64,000 nt of DNA from Rhodobacteraceae bacterium UBA6236 (GCA_002440945.1 DJWG01000032.1:43281-107280), one strand, 5' to 3'; positions 33,201-42,549 are shown, counted from the stretch's first letter. A program made the numbers and translations. Notes: generated by a model from the sequence alone, not told the origin.

Positions 33201-34322
33201 ATGACCCAGGTCTTTCTGTGCGGCCCGCTGGCCGATGCCGGATTCCGCGCCGCCGCGCTTGGCGCCGATGTGCCCGGAGCGGCTGCGACCCTTCAGGGCG
33301 CGGCCCTTGTCGGTGACGCGACCCGGCCCCGGCTTCTGCCCCGATCCGGGGCCGAGGTGATGGGGATCGTGGCGCGGGTGGACCCCGAACAACTCTCGCG
33401 GCTTCGATTCTGGATGGTGGATCTGCCGGGCCGTCTTGAACCGCTGGACACGGGCGCGACGCTGGTCTGGTGGGGCGACGGCGGGGTGGGTGCCCCCCAC
33501 GGACCTGCCCCTGACTGGAACGCCCGCGACTGGAATGCCCGCGACTGGGAAACCCGCTGGCGGGCCACGGCCATCGCCGCCGTTCCCGACGTGATGATGC
33601 TGAAGGGCGAATGTCCCGCGGCGCAGGTGTTTGCGCGCTGGTCGCAGATCCTGACCCGGGCGGGCGGGCGGGTCCGCGCCGCGACGCCCGGTCCGGTGAC
33701 GCTGCGCCATGACGCGAAGCCGGGCGATGTGCTGGTCGAAAGGACCGCGCAGCCCTATGCGCATTTCTTCGCGGTCGAGGAATACGAGTTGCGCTTCCGC
33801 CGCTTTGACGGTTCCCTCAGCAACCGTCTGAACCGCGCCGCCTTCATCTCGGGCGATGCGGTAGTGGTGCTGCCCTATGACCCCATTCGCGACCGGGTGC
33901 TGCTGATCGAACAGTTCCGCGCCGGGGCCTTCGGTCGCGGCGATCCGCAGCCCTGGCTGATCGAGGGGATCGCCGGGCGGATCGACGGCGGCGAGACGCC
34001 CGAAAGCTCGGCCCGGCGCGAGGCGGTCGAGGAAGCGGGGCTGACGCTCGGCGCGCTTCACAAGGTCGCCGATTACTACCCGTCGCCGGGGGCAAAGACA
34101 GAATATATCTACAGCTTTATCGGCCTTTGCGATCTGCCCGACACCGAAGAACGCCTTGGCGGGCTGCCGGGCGAAGGCGAGGACATCCGGTCGCACATCC
34201 TGCCCTTTGCCCGGCTGATGGATCTTGTGGCCCGGAACGAAGTCACCAACGCGCCGCTGATCCTCTGCGCCTACTGGCTTTCCGCACATCGTGACCGCCT
34301 GCGAAAGGCTGCCGGGGCTTGA
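33201..34322 (+). CDS. trgB: TrgB: GGCT-like plus NUDIX hydrolase fusion
   Basis: 373 residues in two parts. The N-terminal 160 residues resemble gamma-glutamylcyclotransferase folds (TQVFLCGPLADAGFRAAALG, YDP-like loops). The C-terminal NUDIX domain (about 190-350) has the box GGETPESSARREAVEEAGLTLG and resembles ADP-ribose pyrophosphatase (EQFRAGAFGRGDPQPWLIEG). A short tandem repeat DWNAR-DWNAR-DWETR joins the halves. TrgB contributes to tellurite resistance in R. sphaeroides; clearing ADP-ribose or a thiol metabolite is a guess. Confidence 0.82.
   Translation: MTQVFLCGPLADAGFRAAALGADVPGAAATLQGAALVGDATRPRLLPRSGAEVMGIVARVDPEQLSRLRFWMVDLPGRLEPLDTGATLVWWGDGGVGAPHGPAPDWNARDWNARDWETRWRATAIAAVPDVMMLKGECPAAQVFARWSQILTRAGGRVRAATPGPVTLRHDAKPGDVLVERTAQPYAHFFAVEEYELRFRRFDGSLSNRLNRAAFISGDAVVVLPYDPIRDRVLLIEQFRAGAFGRGDPQPWLIEGIAGRIDGGETPESSARREAVEEAGLTLGALHKVADYYPSPGAKTEYIYSFIGLCDLPDTEERLGGLPGEGEDIRSHILPFARLMDLVARNEVTNAPLILCAYWLSAHRDRLRKAAGA
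33513..33557 (+). repeat. 15-bp tandem repeat inside trgB
   Basis: Three head-to-tail copies of a 15-base unit encoding DWNAR, DWNAR and DWETR. The first two copies differ at one base; the third is diverged. It lies in the interdomain linker. Confidence 0.85.
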
Positions 34323-34374
34323 GGTTCGCCCCGCGCGGACATAGGCTGCGCTTCCGACAAGAAGGAGACCGCCC

Positions 34375-35406
34375 ATGCGTTTCTATACCGATCTGGCAGA
34401 GGCCGTCGGCCACACGCCGCTGATCCGCCTGCGCAAGGCAAGCGAAATGACCGGTTGCGAAATCCTGGGCAAGGCCGAGTTCCTCAATCCCGGTCAGTCG
34501 ATCAAGGACCGGGCCGCGCTTTACATCATCCGCGACGCGGTGGCGAAGGGCCAGTTGAAGCCGGGTGGCACGATCGTTGAAGGCACGGCCGGAAACACCG
34601 GGATCGGGCTGGCGCTGGTCGGGGCCTCGATGGGCTACCGGACGGTCATCGTGATCCCGGAAACCCAAAGCCAGGAGAAGAAGGACATGCTGCGCCTTGC
34701 CGGGGCAGAGCTGGTCCAGGTTCCGGCGGCACCTTATTCAAATCCGAACAATTATGTCCGCTATTCGGATCGTCTGGCGAAAAAACTTGCACAGATCGAA
34801 CCCAATGGTGCGATCTGGGCCAATCAGTTCGACAACACCGCGAACCGTCAGGCGCATCTGGAAACCACCGGGCCCGAGATCTGGGAACAGACCGGCGGCA
34901 AGGTCGATGGCTTTGTCTGCGCCGTCGGTTCGGGCGGCACGCTGGCGGGCGTGGCGATGGCCTTGCAACCCAAGGGTGTGAAGGTCGCGCTGGCCGACCC
35001 GGAAGGGGCCGCGCTTTACAGCTATTACACGACCGGGGTGCTGAAATCCGCAGGCAGTTCGATCACCGAAGGGATCGGGCAGGGGCGCATCACCGCGAAC
35101 CTCGAAGGCTTCACCCCCGACATGGCCTACCGCATCCCCGATACCGAGGCGCTGCCGATCGTCTTCGACCTGCTGTCGGACGAGGGCCTCTGCCTTGGTG
35201 GGTCGTCGGGCATCAACATCGCGGGCGCGATCCGCATGGCGCAGGAAATGGGGCCGGGTCACACCATCGTCACGGTTCTTTGCGACTACGGCACCCGCTA
35301 CCAGTCGAAGCTTTTCAACCCGGACTTCCTGCGTTCAAAGAACCTGCCGGTGCCCGACTGGCTGGACCTTGAGGAACGCATCCTGCCCAACTGCTTCGAA
35401 AACTGA
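34375..35406 (+). CDS. cysK: cysteine synthase A
   Basis: 343-residue PLP enzyme making cysteine from O-acetylserine and sulfide. The PLP lysine is in NPGQSIKDRAALY near residue 45, the substrate loop is EGTAGNTGIG and the phosphate loop is VGSGGTLAG. GGSSGINIAGAI binds the cofactor pyridine ring. It is slightly longer than the usual 310-330 residues because of its C-terminal part (WLDLEERILPNCFEN). cysK accompanies trgAB in R. sphaeroides, where it also supports tellurite resistance. Start ATG 34375 after AAGGAGA. Confidence 0.95.
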   Translation: MRFYTDLAEAVGHTPLIRLRKASEMTGCEILGKAEFLNPGQSIKDRAALYIIRDAVAKGQLKPGGTIVEGTAGNTGIGLALVGASMGYRTVIVIPETQSQEKKDMLRLAGAELVQVPAAPYSNPNNYVRYSDRLAKKLAQIEPNGAIWANQFDNTANRQAHLETTGPEIWEQTGGKVDGFVCAVGSGGTLAGVAMALQPKGVKVALADPEGAALYSYYTTGVLKSAGSSITEGIGQGRITANLEGFTPDMAYRIPDTEALPIVFDLLSDEGLCLGGSSGINIAGAIRMAQEMGPGHTIVTVLCDYGTRYQSKLFNPDFLRSKNLPVPDWLDLEERILPNCFEN

Positions 35407-35414
35407 GGCGGCCC

Positions 35415-37922
35415 ATGTCTTTCCTGCGTCTCCGCCTGCTCTGGCTGGCGGTCGCCCTGCTTTTGGTGGCAGCGGCTCCGACCAAACTCATCCCCGCGGC
35501 GCTGGCGCAGGACGCCGGGGCGGCGAGCCTCAATTACGCGCAGTGGGAACTTGACGCCAAGCGGGCCGAGGCGGCGCTTTCGGAAAAGCGCGCCTCGACG
35601 CTGGCCTTCGAACAACTCCGCACCCAGATCGTCGACTGGCGGACGCGCTTCACCAATGCGCAGACGACGAACGGCGGCCAGATCGACACGCTGAACCAGC
35701 AGATCGCGGCATTGGGACCGGTGCCGGAAAAGGACGCGCCCGAAGCGCCCGAGATCGCCAAACGCCGGAGCGAGCTGAACGATCAGCTGGCGCTTCTGAA
35801 GGCGCCGGGGCTTGCCGCCGAAGAGGCGTTGCGCCGCGCCGAAGGCATCATCAAGCAGATCGACCAGACCGTCCGGGAACGGCAGGCGGATGCGCTGTTG
35901 CGCCTGTCGCCATCGCCGCTCAACCCGGTGAACTGGCCCGCGGGCTATGCCGTCCTGACGCAAGGGATGAAGACCCTCTGGCAGGAAACCAGCCAGGCCT
36001 GGGACAACCCCGCCCGCCGGACCGAACTGCGCAACAACCTGCCCGCGATCCTTGCCTATCTGGTCATTGCGGGCTTCCTCGTCCTGCGTGGCCCGAGCTT
36101 CATGGAGGCGCTGACCCGCCGCCTGCAGGTCGGCGCCTCGATGCGGGCGCGGGCCGTGGTGGCGGCGCTGGTGTCGGTGGGCCAGATCATCGTCCCGGTC
36201 GCGGGCGTGGCGCTTCTGGTGCAGGCGGTGCAGTCGACCGGCATGACGGGCCTTCGGTCCGGCGCGCTGATCCAGGCGGTTCCCTATGCGGCCTTCACCT
36301 TCTTCGCGGCGCGCTGGCTGGGGACGATGCTTTTCCCGGCGGTCGATGACGTCGACATCGGCTTTGGCCTTCTGCCCGAAAACCGCGCCGAGGGGCGCTT
36401 CCACGCCCGCATGGTGGGTTTGATCCTTGGGCTTGAAGCCTTCCGGCAGGCGTTCATCACCGAAGTCCGGCCGCCCTTGTCGATGGCCGCGCAATCGGTC
36501 TGGGCCGCGCCGCTTGCCATCCTCATGGCGCTGATCCTGTTCCGCATCGGGATGCTCTTGCGCCGCCACGTCGCCGCGCTGACGCAATCGCAATCCGCGA
36601 TCGGAGAGGAGGTCGCCTTCCGCAGCCGCCTTCTGGGCATGGTCGGCACTTCGGTCGTCATAGCCTCGATCCTGGGGCCGCTGCTGGCGGCGGTCGGCTA
36701 TGTCACGGCGGCCAACGCGCTGATCTGGCCAACGGTCATGACACTGGGCCTGATCGGCTTCGTCGTCGTGCTGCATGGGCTTTTGGTGGACGTCTACCTG
36801 ATCGTGTCGAAATCCGGCAAGGAAGGCCGCGAGGCGCTGATCCCGGTGCTGCTTCTGGTGGTGCTGGCCGTTCTGGCGCTGCCCGTTCTTGCGCTGATCT
36901 GGGGCGCCCGCGTTTCCGACCTGATCGAGGTCTGGACCACGTTCAAGGCCGGGGTCGCGCTTGGCGACACGCGCATCTCGCCGATGAACCTTCTGACCTT
37001 CGTTCTGGTCTTCGGCATCGGCTACGGGATCACACGCCTGGTGCAGGGGGCCCTCAAGACCTCGATCCTGCCGCGGACCCGCTTCGACAAGGGCGCGCAG
37101 AACGCCATTTCCGCCGGGATCGGCTATCTTGGCATCTTCGTCGCGGCCTTGGTGGCGATCACCGCCGCCGGGATCAGCCTGTCGTCCTTCGCCATCGTCG
37201 CCGGTGCGCTGTCCGTGGGCATCGGTTTCGGCCTTCAGAACATCGTCCAGAACTTCGTCTCTGGCCTGATCCTGCTGATCGAGCGCCCGGTGTCGGAAGG
37301 CGACATGATCCAGGTCGCCGGGCAGGTTGGTATCGTCAAGGGCATCTCGGTCCGCTCGACCCGGATCGAGACCTTCGACCGCACCGATGTGATCGTCCCC
37401 AACGCCGACCTGATTTCGGGCGTGGTGACGAACCTGACGCGGGGCAACCTCTCGGGCCGGGTGATCGTGCCGTTGGGGGTGGATTATGCCGCCGACACGC
37501 GTCAGGTCGAACGGCTGCTTCAGGAAATCGCCGAGGCGAATCCGCAGGTTGCGGTCGATCCGCCGCCTGCCGTGTTCCTGACCGGCTTCGGCCCCGACAG
37601 CATCAACTTCGAAATCCGCGCGATCCTTGCGGATGTGAACCAGAAGGGCCGCGTCAACTCGGAAATAAACCACGAAATCGTGCGACGCTTTACCGAAGCT
37701 GGCATCGGCATTCCCTTTGCGCAGCGCGATGTCTGGATCCGCAATGCCTCGGATCTGCGGACGCGGCGCGATCCGCGACGCGGCCTGCAACTGCGCGCCG
37801 ATGCGCCCCCGGTTTCCGAGCCGCGCCCCGACATCGTTCGCAACGACGTGCCGCCCTTGGCCGAAGTGCCGCGTGGGGCCATCAACAACGACCCCTCGGA
37901 AGAGGATGAAAGCTACCGCTGA
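35415..37922 (+). CDS. MscS-family channel with DUF3772 N-terminus
   Basis: 835-residue mechanosensitive channel homologue. Signal peptide of about 35 residues, then a periplasmic coiled-coil domain (DUF3772, about 40-190), roughly 10-11 membrane helices, and the MscS core: pore-lining GALSVGIGFGLQNIVQNFVSGLILL near residue 600, then the beta domain GDMIQVAGQVGIVKGISVRSTRIETFD. The C-terminal cytosolic tail is acidic (PSEEDESYR). It starts 8 bp after cysK, so it is in the same operon. It releases solutes on osmotic downshock. Confidence 0.9.
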   Translation: MSFLRLRLLWLAVALLLVAAAPTKLIPAALAQDAGAASLNYAQWELDAKRAEAALSEKRASTLAFEQLRTQIVDWRTRFTNAQTTNGGQIDTLNQQIAALGPVPEKDAPEAPEIAKRRSELNDQLALLKAPGLAAEEALRRAEGIIKQIDQTVRERQADALLRLSPSPLNPVNWPAGYAVLTQGMKTLWQETSQAWDNPARRTELRNNLPAILAYLVIAGFLVLRGPSFMEALTRRLQVGASMRARAVVAALVSVGQIIVPVAGVALLVQAVQSTGMTGLRSGALIQAVPYAAFTFFAARWLGTMLFPAVDDVDIGFGLLPENRAEGRFHARMVGLILGLEAFRQAFITEVRPPLSMAAQSVWAAPLAILMALILFRIGMLLRRHVAALTQSQSAIGEEVAFRSRLLGMVGTSVVIASILGPLLAAVGYVTAANALIWPTVMTLGLIGFVVVLHGLLVDVYLIVSKSGKEGREALIPVLLLVVLAVLALPVLALIWGARVSDLIEVWTTFKAGVALGDTRISPMNLLTFVLVFGIGYGITRLVQGALKTSILPRTRFDKGAQNAISAGIGYLGIFVAALVAITAAGISLSSFAIVAGALSVGIGFGLQNIVQNFVSGLILLIERPVSEGDMIQVAGQVGIVKGISVRSTRIETFDRTDVIVPNADLISGVVTNLTRGNLSGRVIVPLGVDYAADTRQVERLLQEIAEANPQVAVDPPPAVFLTGFGPDSINFEIRAILADVNQKGRVNSEINHEIVRRFTEAGIGIPFAQRDVWIRNASDLRTRRDPRRGLQLRADAPPVSEPRPDIVRNDVPPLAEVPRGAINNDPSEEDESYR

Positions 37923-38169
37923 GGTTCGGGCGCCGATGATCGTCCGGCCCCGTCTCGGCAGTTTCACGCCCGCGTGAACGACTCATCTTGCGGTTCCGCC
38001 GCGACGCGGCATATTGCGCAGACCGGCAGGCAGCCCGAGTCGCCCGCCAAGGCCGCGCCCACCTCACTGGGCGCTTTGTTCGGAGGCAGAGTGGTGCGGA
38101 CCCGTCCGACCGGCCCGAGAAAGAACCCCCGCAGGGCCGACCGGGCTACGGGGCGGAGTATCTCCTGAC

Positions 38170-40164
38170 ATGATCACCCGACAATCCGGCGATGCCGACG
38201 GTCCGACCCCGGGGCCGGCCAACGCTCCGGCCAATGTTCCGGCCGACGGCACCGCGAAGGCGCATCCGCAGAACGGCGCGGCCTCGGACAGCGAGGCCGG
38301 ACATGGGCCGCGCAACCAGACGCTTGCCGCGCTGGCCATGGGCGCCATCGGCGTGGTCTATGGCGACATCGGCACCAGCCCGCTTTACGCCTTGCGCGAG
38401 GCGCTGCGCCCGGTGGCGCATGACGGTCTGGCCCGTGCCGAGGTTCTTGGCGTCATTTCGCTGCTGATCTGGACGGTGACGCTGATCGTGACCGTCAAGT
38501 ACGTCATCGTGCTTTTGCGGGCCGACAACCACGGCGAAGGCGGCATCCTGGCGCTTTACACCCTGACGCGTCTGGCCATCGGCCGCCGGTCGATCCCGGT
38601 CCTGATGCTGGGGATCGCCGGGGCCGCGCTGTTCTTCGGCGATTCGATCATCACGCCCGCCATGTCGGTCCTCTCGGCGGTCGAGGGGATTTCGCTGGTC
38701 GCGCCGCATTTCGAAAGCTACGTCGGACCGATGACCATCGGCATCCTTGTCGTGCTGTTCATGGTGCAGCGCCATGGCACGCAGGCCATCGCCGTGCTGT
38801 TCGGCCCGATCACGGCGCTCTGGTTCCTGGTCATGGGCGTGATCGGCGCGATCCAGCTTGCCGCCGATCCCGAGGTTCTGGTGGCTTTCAATCCGGTCTA
38901 TGCGGTCGAATTCCTGTTTTCGCACGGGGTGCTGGCGTTCCTTGTGATGGGCGCGGTGTTCCTGGCCGTCACCGGGGCCGAGGCGCTTTATGCCGACCTG
39001 GGCCATTTCGGCCGCGCGCCGATCCGGCTTGCCTGGTTCGCGCTGGTCTTCCCGGCGCTGATCCTGAACTACCTCGGACAGGGGGCGCTGGTCCTCCAGA
39101 ACCCCGAGGCGATCTCGAACCCCTTCTTCCTGATGGTTCCGCCCGAGGTTCTGCCGTTCCTCGTCGCGCTGGCGACCATCGCCACGGTGATCGCCGCGCA
39201 GGCCGTCATCACCGGCGCCTATTCGATGACCCGCGCCGCGATCCAGCTGGGGCTGTTGCCGCGCCTGTCGATCTTCCACACCTCGGAAAGCCAGTCGGGC
39301 CAGATCTACATCCCCGCGGTGAACTGGCTTCTGCTGGTTGGCGTGCTGGCCTTCGTGCTGGCCTTCGGTTCGTCCGAAAAGCTTGCCTCGGCCTACGGCA
39401 TCTCGGTTACTGGCGCGATGCTGGTCGACACCACGCTTTTCATCATCTTCGCCTATCGCGGCTGGCATTGGAGCCTGCCGATGATCCTTCTGGCCGCCAC
39501 GCCGATGGTGCTGCTGGAAGGCACGTTCCTGCTGTCGAACCTGACCAAGGTTCCGCAGGGCGGCTATGTGCCGGTGATCCTGTCGATCAGCCTTTGCGTC
39601 ATCATGTTCGCCTGGTGGCGCGGAACGCAGCTGGCCTTCGAACGCGGCCACAAGGAGATGGTGGAGCTGGACAGTTTCGCCAAGTCGATGCAGCGCAGTT
39701 CGGCCCATGTCGTGCCCGGCACGGCGATCTTCCTGACCGCCGACTCGCAGGCGGTGCCACCGGCGCTGCTGCACAACCTCAAGCACAACCGGGTGCTGCA
39801 CGAAAAGAACGTGGTGCTGACGGTGCAGACCGAACGCGTGCCGACCGTTCCGGTGATGGAGCGCGCGATCTATACCCCGATCGACGACCGGTTCGCGCGG
39901 CTGACCCTGCGGTTCGGGTTCATGGAAACGCCGAACGTCACCCGGGCGCTGGGACAGGCGCGGCGCGTGGGGCTGAAGTTCGACGTGATGACGACCTCGT
40001 TCTTCCTTGGCCGCCGCAAGGTGGTGGCCGGGGCACGCACCGGCCTGCCGCTGCTGATGGACAAGCTTTTCATCTCACTCGGCCGCTTTGCCGCCGATCC
40101 CAGCGATTACTATTACCTGCCGCGTGATCGCGTTGTGGAACTTGGATCGCGGATGACCGTGTGA
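38170..40164 (+). CDS. kup: Kup-family potassium transporter
   Basis: 664 residues with 12 membrane helices. The Kup signature is GAIGVVYGDIGTSPLYALRE near residue 60; also ADNHGEGGILALY and GDSIITPAMSVLSAVEG. A C-terminal cytosolic domain of about 200 residues follows. An Ala/Pro-rich N-terminal extension of about 55 residues precedes the first helix. Start ATG 38170. It is probably a K+/H+ symporter for low-potassium or acidic conditions. It is separated from mscS by 247 bp with no gene, so it may have its own promoter. Confidence 0.93.
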   Translation: MITRQSGDADGPTPGPANAPANVPADGTAKAHPQNGAASDSEAGHGPRNQTLAALAMGAIGVVYGDIGTSPLYALREALRPVAHDGLARAEVLGVISLLIWTVTLIVTVKYVIVLLRADNHGEGGILALYTLTRLAIGRRSIPVLMLGIAGAALFFGDSIITPAMSVLSAVEGISLVAPHFESYVGPMTIGILVVLFMVQRHGTQAIAVLFGPITALWFLVMGVIGAIQLAADPEVLVAFNPVYAVEFLFSHGVLAFLVMGAVFLAVTGAEALYADLGHFGRAPIRLAWFALVFPALILNYLGQGALVLQNPEAISNPFFLMVPPEVLPFLVALATIATVIAAQAVITGAYSMTRAAIQLGLLPRLSIFHTSESQSGQIYIPAVNWLLLVGVLAFVLAFGSSEKLASAYGISVTGAMLVDTTLFIIFAYRGWHWSLPMILLAATPMVLLEGTFLLSNLTKVPQGGYVPVILSISLCVIMFAWWRGTQLAFERGHKEMVELDSFAKSMQRSSAHVVPGTAIFLTADSQAVPPALLHNLKHNRVLHEKNVVLTVQTERVPTVPVMERAIYTPIDDRFARLTLRFGFMETPNVTRALGQARRVGLKFDVMTTSFFLGRRKVVAGARTGLPLLMDKLFISLGRFAADPSDYYYLPRDRVVELGSRMTV

Positions 40165-40195
40165 AAATACCGGGCGACGCGAATTTCGGGCGGCG

Positions 40196-40561
40196 TCAGA
40201 TCGCTGCCCGTTCCGGCGCGCAGAACAACCCGTGGACGGCCTGGACCAGCGCGCCCGCCCGTTCGTCGCGCAGCGCGTAATAGATTGCCTTACCGTCGCG
40301 GCGGCAGTCCACCAGCCCTTCGGAACGAAGCCGCGCCAGTTGCTGGCTGACGGCGGCCTGGCGCGAGCCCAGCGCCTGTTCCAGTTCCGTCACCGACCGT
40401 TCGCCCGTCGCCAGGTGGCAGAGGATCATCAACCGCCCCTCATGCGCCAGCGTCTTCAGAAGCGCCGCAGCCTCGCCCGCCCGCGCCGCCATTTCAGGGG
40501 GCGACACGGCTGCGCAGGAAGGCGCGGGCTGATCGTCATAGATGTGCATGTTGTCGGGCAT
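40196..40561 (-). CDS. ArsR-family regulator, SqrR/BigR type
   Basis: 121-residue winged-helix repressor. The DNA-binding helix-turn-helix is SVTELEQALGSRQAAVSQQL; the wing is CRRDGKAIYYAL. Two cysteines, Cys48 (RLMILCHLATGERSV) and Cys114 (GLFCAPE), are 66 residues apart, the same spacing as Cys41 and Cys107 of R. capsulatus SqrR, which form a tetrasulfide on exposure to reactive sulfur. Cys16 and Cys86 are additional. No typical metal-site ELCVCDL motif is present. It is the best candidate in the window to bind the sqr operator at 29829-29844. Confidence 0.85.
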   Translation of the reverse strand: MPDNMHIYDDQPAPSCAAVSPPEMAARAGEAAALLKTLAHEGRLMILCHLATGERSVTELEQALGSRQAAVSQQLARLRSEGLVDCRRDGKAIYYALRDERAGALVQAVHGLFCAPERAAI

Positions 40562-40662
40562 TCTGAACGTCTCTTGTCAGGGCGGGGGCGCGCCCGGGGT
40601 TCCCAAGATATAGGGCGCAGGCGCCGGAAAATCGAGAGGACCAAAGATCGGTCGCGAAGCCT

Positions 40663-41160
40663 TCAGATCCCGTGCTGCAAGAAGTCGCCGTAGCGCCCGC
40701 CCCAGAAGATCAGCGGATCGCCATCCCGCCATGCGGCACGTTCCACCTTGCCGACAAGGATCGCGTGATCGCCGCCGTCGTGCACCGCATGGGGCCGGCA
40801 GTCGAACCAGGCAAGGCAGCCGGGCAGGCGGAAATAGCCGTCCGGCGTCCGCTCGATCTTGGTGTCACCGAAATCCGACCCCGACCGCGCCAGCCGAAGG
40901 CCAAGATCGCGCTGATCGGCGGCAAGCACATGCACGGTATAGCGGTCCGCCGCGACGAAAGCGGCATAGCGGCTTGATCCCTTGGCCGGACACCAGAGCA
41001 CCAGCGCCGGATCGAGCGACAGCGAGGCAAAGCTGTTGACGGTGATGGCCAGCGGCGCACCCGCGCTTTCGGCCACCACGACGGTCACGCCGGTCGCATA
41101 ATGGCCCAGCGCATCGCGGAAGGCACGCGCGGTTTCGGGTGTGGGATGGATGGATTCCAA
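40663..41160 (-). CDS. flavin reductase family protein
   Basis: 165-residue FMN-binding split-barrel protein: FRDALGHYATGVTVVVAE near residue 13, ITVNSFASLSLDPALVLWCP, and the GDHAILVGKVERA region with His. It supplies reduced flavin to two-component monooxygenases or works alone. The start is taken as TTG 41160 because a perfect AGGAGG lies 8 nt upstream (41169-41174) and the domain begins there; an ATG 63 bases earlier lacks a comparable site. No partner oxygenase is adjacent. Confidence 0.82.
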   Translation of the reverse strand: MESIHPTPETARAFRDALGHYATGVTVVVAESAGAPLAITVNSFASLSLDPALVLWCPAKGSSRYAAFVAADRYTVHVLAADQRDLGLRLARSGSDFGDTKIERTPDGYFRLPGCLAWFDCRPHAVHDGGDHAILVGKVERAAWRDGDPLIFWGGRYGDFLQHGI

Positions 41161-41248
41161 GGCGCGGGCCTCCTGTTGCGGGCGGACCTTCGCAGGAATG
41201 GGGTGGATGCGCCGCGGATGCAAGACCTGCGGGGCGCGGGGCCGAGGG

Positions 41249-41413
41249 TCAGACGTCCTGCCGCGTGCCGGTGTCGATCAGCCATCCGCCGGGCCCGGCG
41301 ATGCGGTCGGGCAGGGTGGCGATCAGCACTTCCCGTATCACCAGGCAGGCGATCAGCGACATGGCAACGTCATCAAAAGAAATTCGTGCAAAAAACTCGT
41401 CCAGAAGCGGCAT
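41249..41413 (-). CDS. small hypothetical protein (54 aa)
   Basis: Short frame from ATG 41413 giving MPLLDEFFARISFDDVAMSL then a hydrophobic middle and WLIDTGTRQDV. The composition is protein-like (acidic amphipathic start, hydrophobic core) unlike the Arg/Pro-rich shadow frames around it. The Shine-Dalgarno is weak (TTAGGCC). No family recognised. It lies between the flavin reductase gene and corA and would be transcribed with the former. Confidence 0.4.
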   Translation of the reverse strand: MPLLDEFFARISFDDVAMSLIACLVIREVLIATLPDRIAGPGGWLIDTGTRQDV

Positions 41414-41589
41414 GGCCTAAATCCCGTCTTATCGCTAACCAAGCCCTGCCGGAGAATCGCGGCGGGATTGTGACCGGACACCGGCAACACTTGGTGATGG
41501 GGCCGGCGGGCGAAAAACCGCCTTGACGCGCGCAGGAAAAGGGTCCGGGGATGGCGGCGACGCCTTGGGGCCGGAAGAAAGGGATCGCC

Positions 41590-42546
41590 ATGCTTTTTGC
41601 CTACAAGGTGCAGAACGGCAGGCTTGCGCGCATGGCGCTGGATGAACCGTTGGAAAACGCCCTCTGGATCGACCTATACGCGCCCCAGCCCCAGCAGATC
41701 ACCCGCGTCAATGGGCTGGGGGTCGAGGTGCCGACGCTGAGCGACATGGAAGAGATCGAGATCTCGAACCGGCTTTATAGCGAAGGCGACGCTTTTTACA
41801 TGACCGCCGTCCTGCCGGGTCAGACGCCGGAAAAGGGCCAGATGACCGGCCCGGTGACCTTCATCCTGAAACCCACGCGGCTGATTACCGTCCGCCACCA
41901 CGCGCCCCGGCCGTTCGAGACTTTCCCGGAACGCGCCGAACGGTCCGGCACCGGGATCGGCTCGGCCTCGCAGCTGTTTCTGGGCTTGATCGAAGAAATC
42001 GTCGCCCGCCACGCGGACCTTCTGGAAGCGGTCGGTCGCTCGCTCGACGAGGTGGCGCGCAACATTTATGGCGTGACCGAGGCGGGGCAGGACCTGCTGC
42101 AAACCTCGCTGAAGGTCGTTGGCCGCGAAGGTGAGGTGCTGTCGAGGGTTCGTCTGGGCCTGCTGACGGTCGAACGGATGGTGGGCTATTTCAGCCATGC
42201 CTCTGAAACCATGACGTCGGGGCAGAAGCTGAAGGCGCATATCCGCAGCCATATGCGCGACATTCAGGCGCTTGAGGTTCACGCCGATTTCCTGTCGGCC
42301 CGGGTGGGGATGGTCACCGATGCGACGCTGGGCATGGTCAACCTGGCGCAGAACACCACCGTGCGCATCCTGTCGGTGGTGACCGCGCTCTTCCTGCCGC
42401 CGACGCTGATCGCTTCGGCCTACGGGATGAACTTCAAGTACATGCCGGAACTGGAAAAGACCTGGGGCTACCCGATGGCCCTGGGGCTGATGGTGGGCTC
42501 TGCGCTCGCCACCTACATGTTCCTACGCTGGAAGCGCTGGCTTTGA
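41590..42546 (+). CDS. corA: CorA-family divalent cation transporter
   Basis: 318-residue pentameric channel protein. The N-terminal cytosolic funnel starts MLFAYKVQNGRLARM. Two C-terminal helices follow, with the selectivity motif YGMNFKYMPELEKTWGYP at about residues 278-295 and a basic end WKRWL. Mg2+ uptake, or Co2+/Ni2+ in some members. ATG 41590 follows AAAGGGA; an upstream ATG in frame (41551) has no good ribosome site. Confidence 0.92.
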   Translation: MLFAYKVQNGRLARMALDEPLENALWIDLYAPQPQQITRVNGLGVEVPTLSDMEEIEISNRLYSEGDAFYMTAVLPGQTPEKGQMTGPVTFILKPTRLITVRHHAPRPFETFPERAERSGTGIGSASQLFLGLIEEIVARHADLLEAVGRSLDEVARNIYGVTEAGQDLLQTSLKVVGREGEVLSRVRLGLLTVERMVGYFSHASETMTSGQKLKAHIRSHMRDIQALEVHADFLSARVGMVTDATLGMVNLAQNTTVRILSVVTALFLPPTLIASAYGMNFKYMPELEKTWGYPMALGLMVGSALATYMFLRWKRWL

Positions 42547-42549
42547 TGT

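Noticed and set aside
35298..37967. 889-codon open frame antisense to the MscS-type channel
   Set aside because: Composition dominated by Arg, Gln, Asp and His as expected from the complement of hydrophobic codons; no domain visible.
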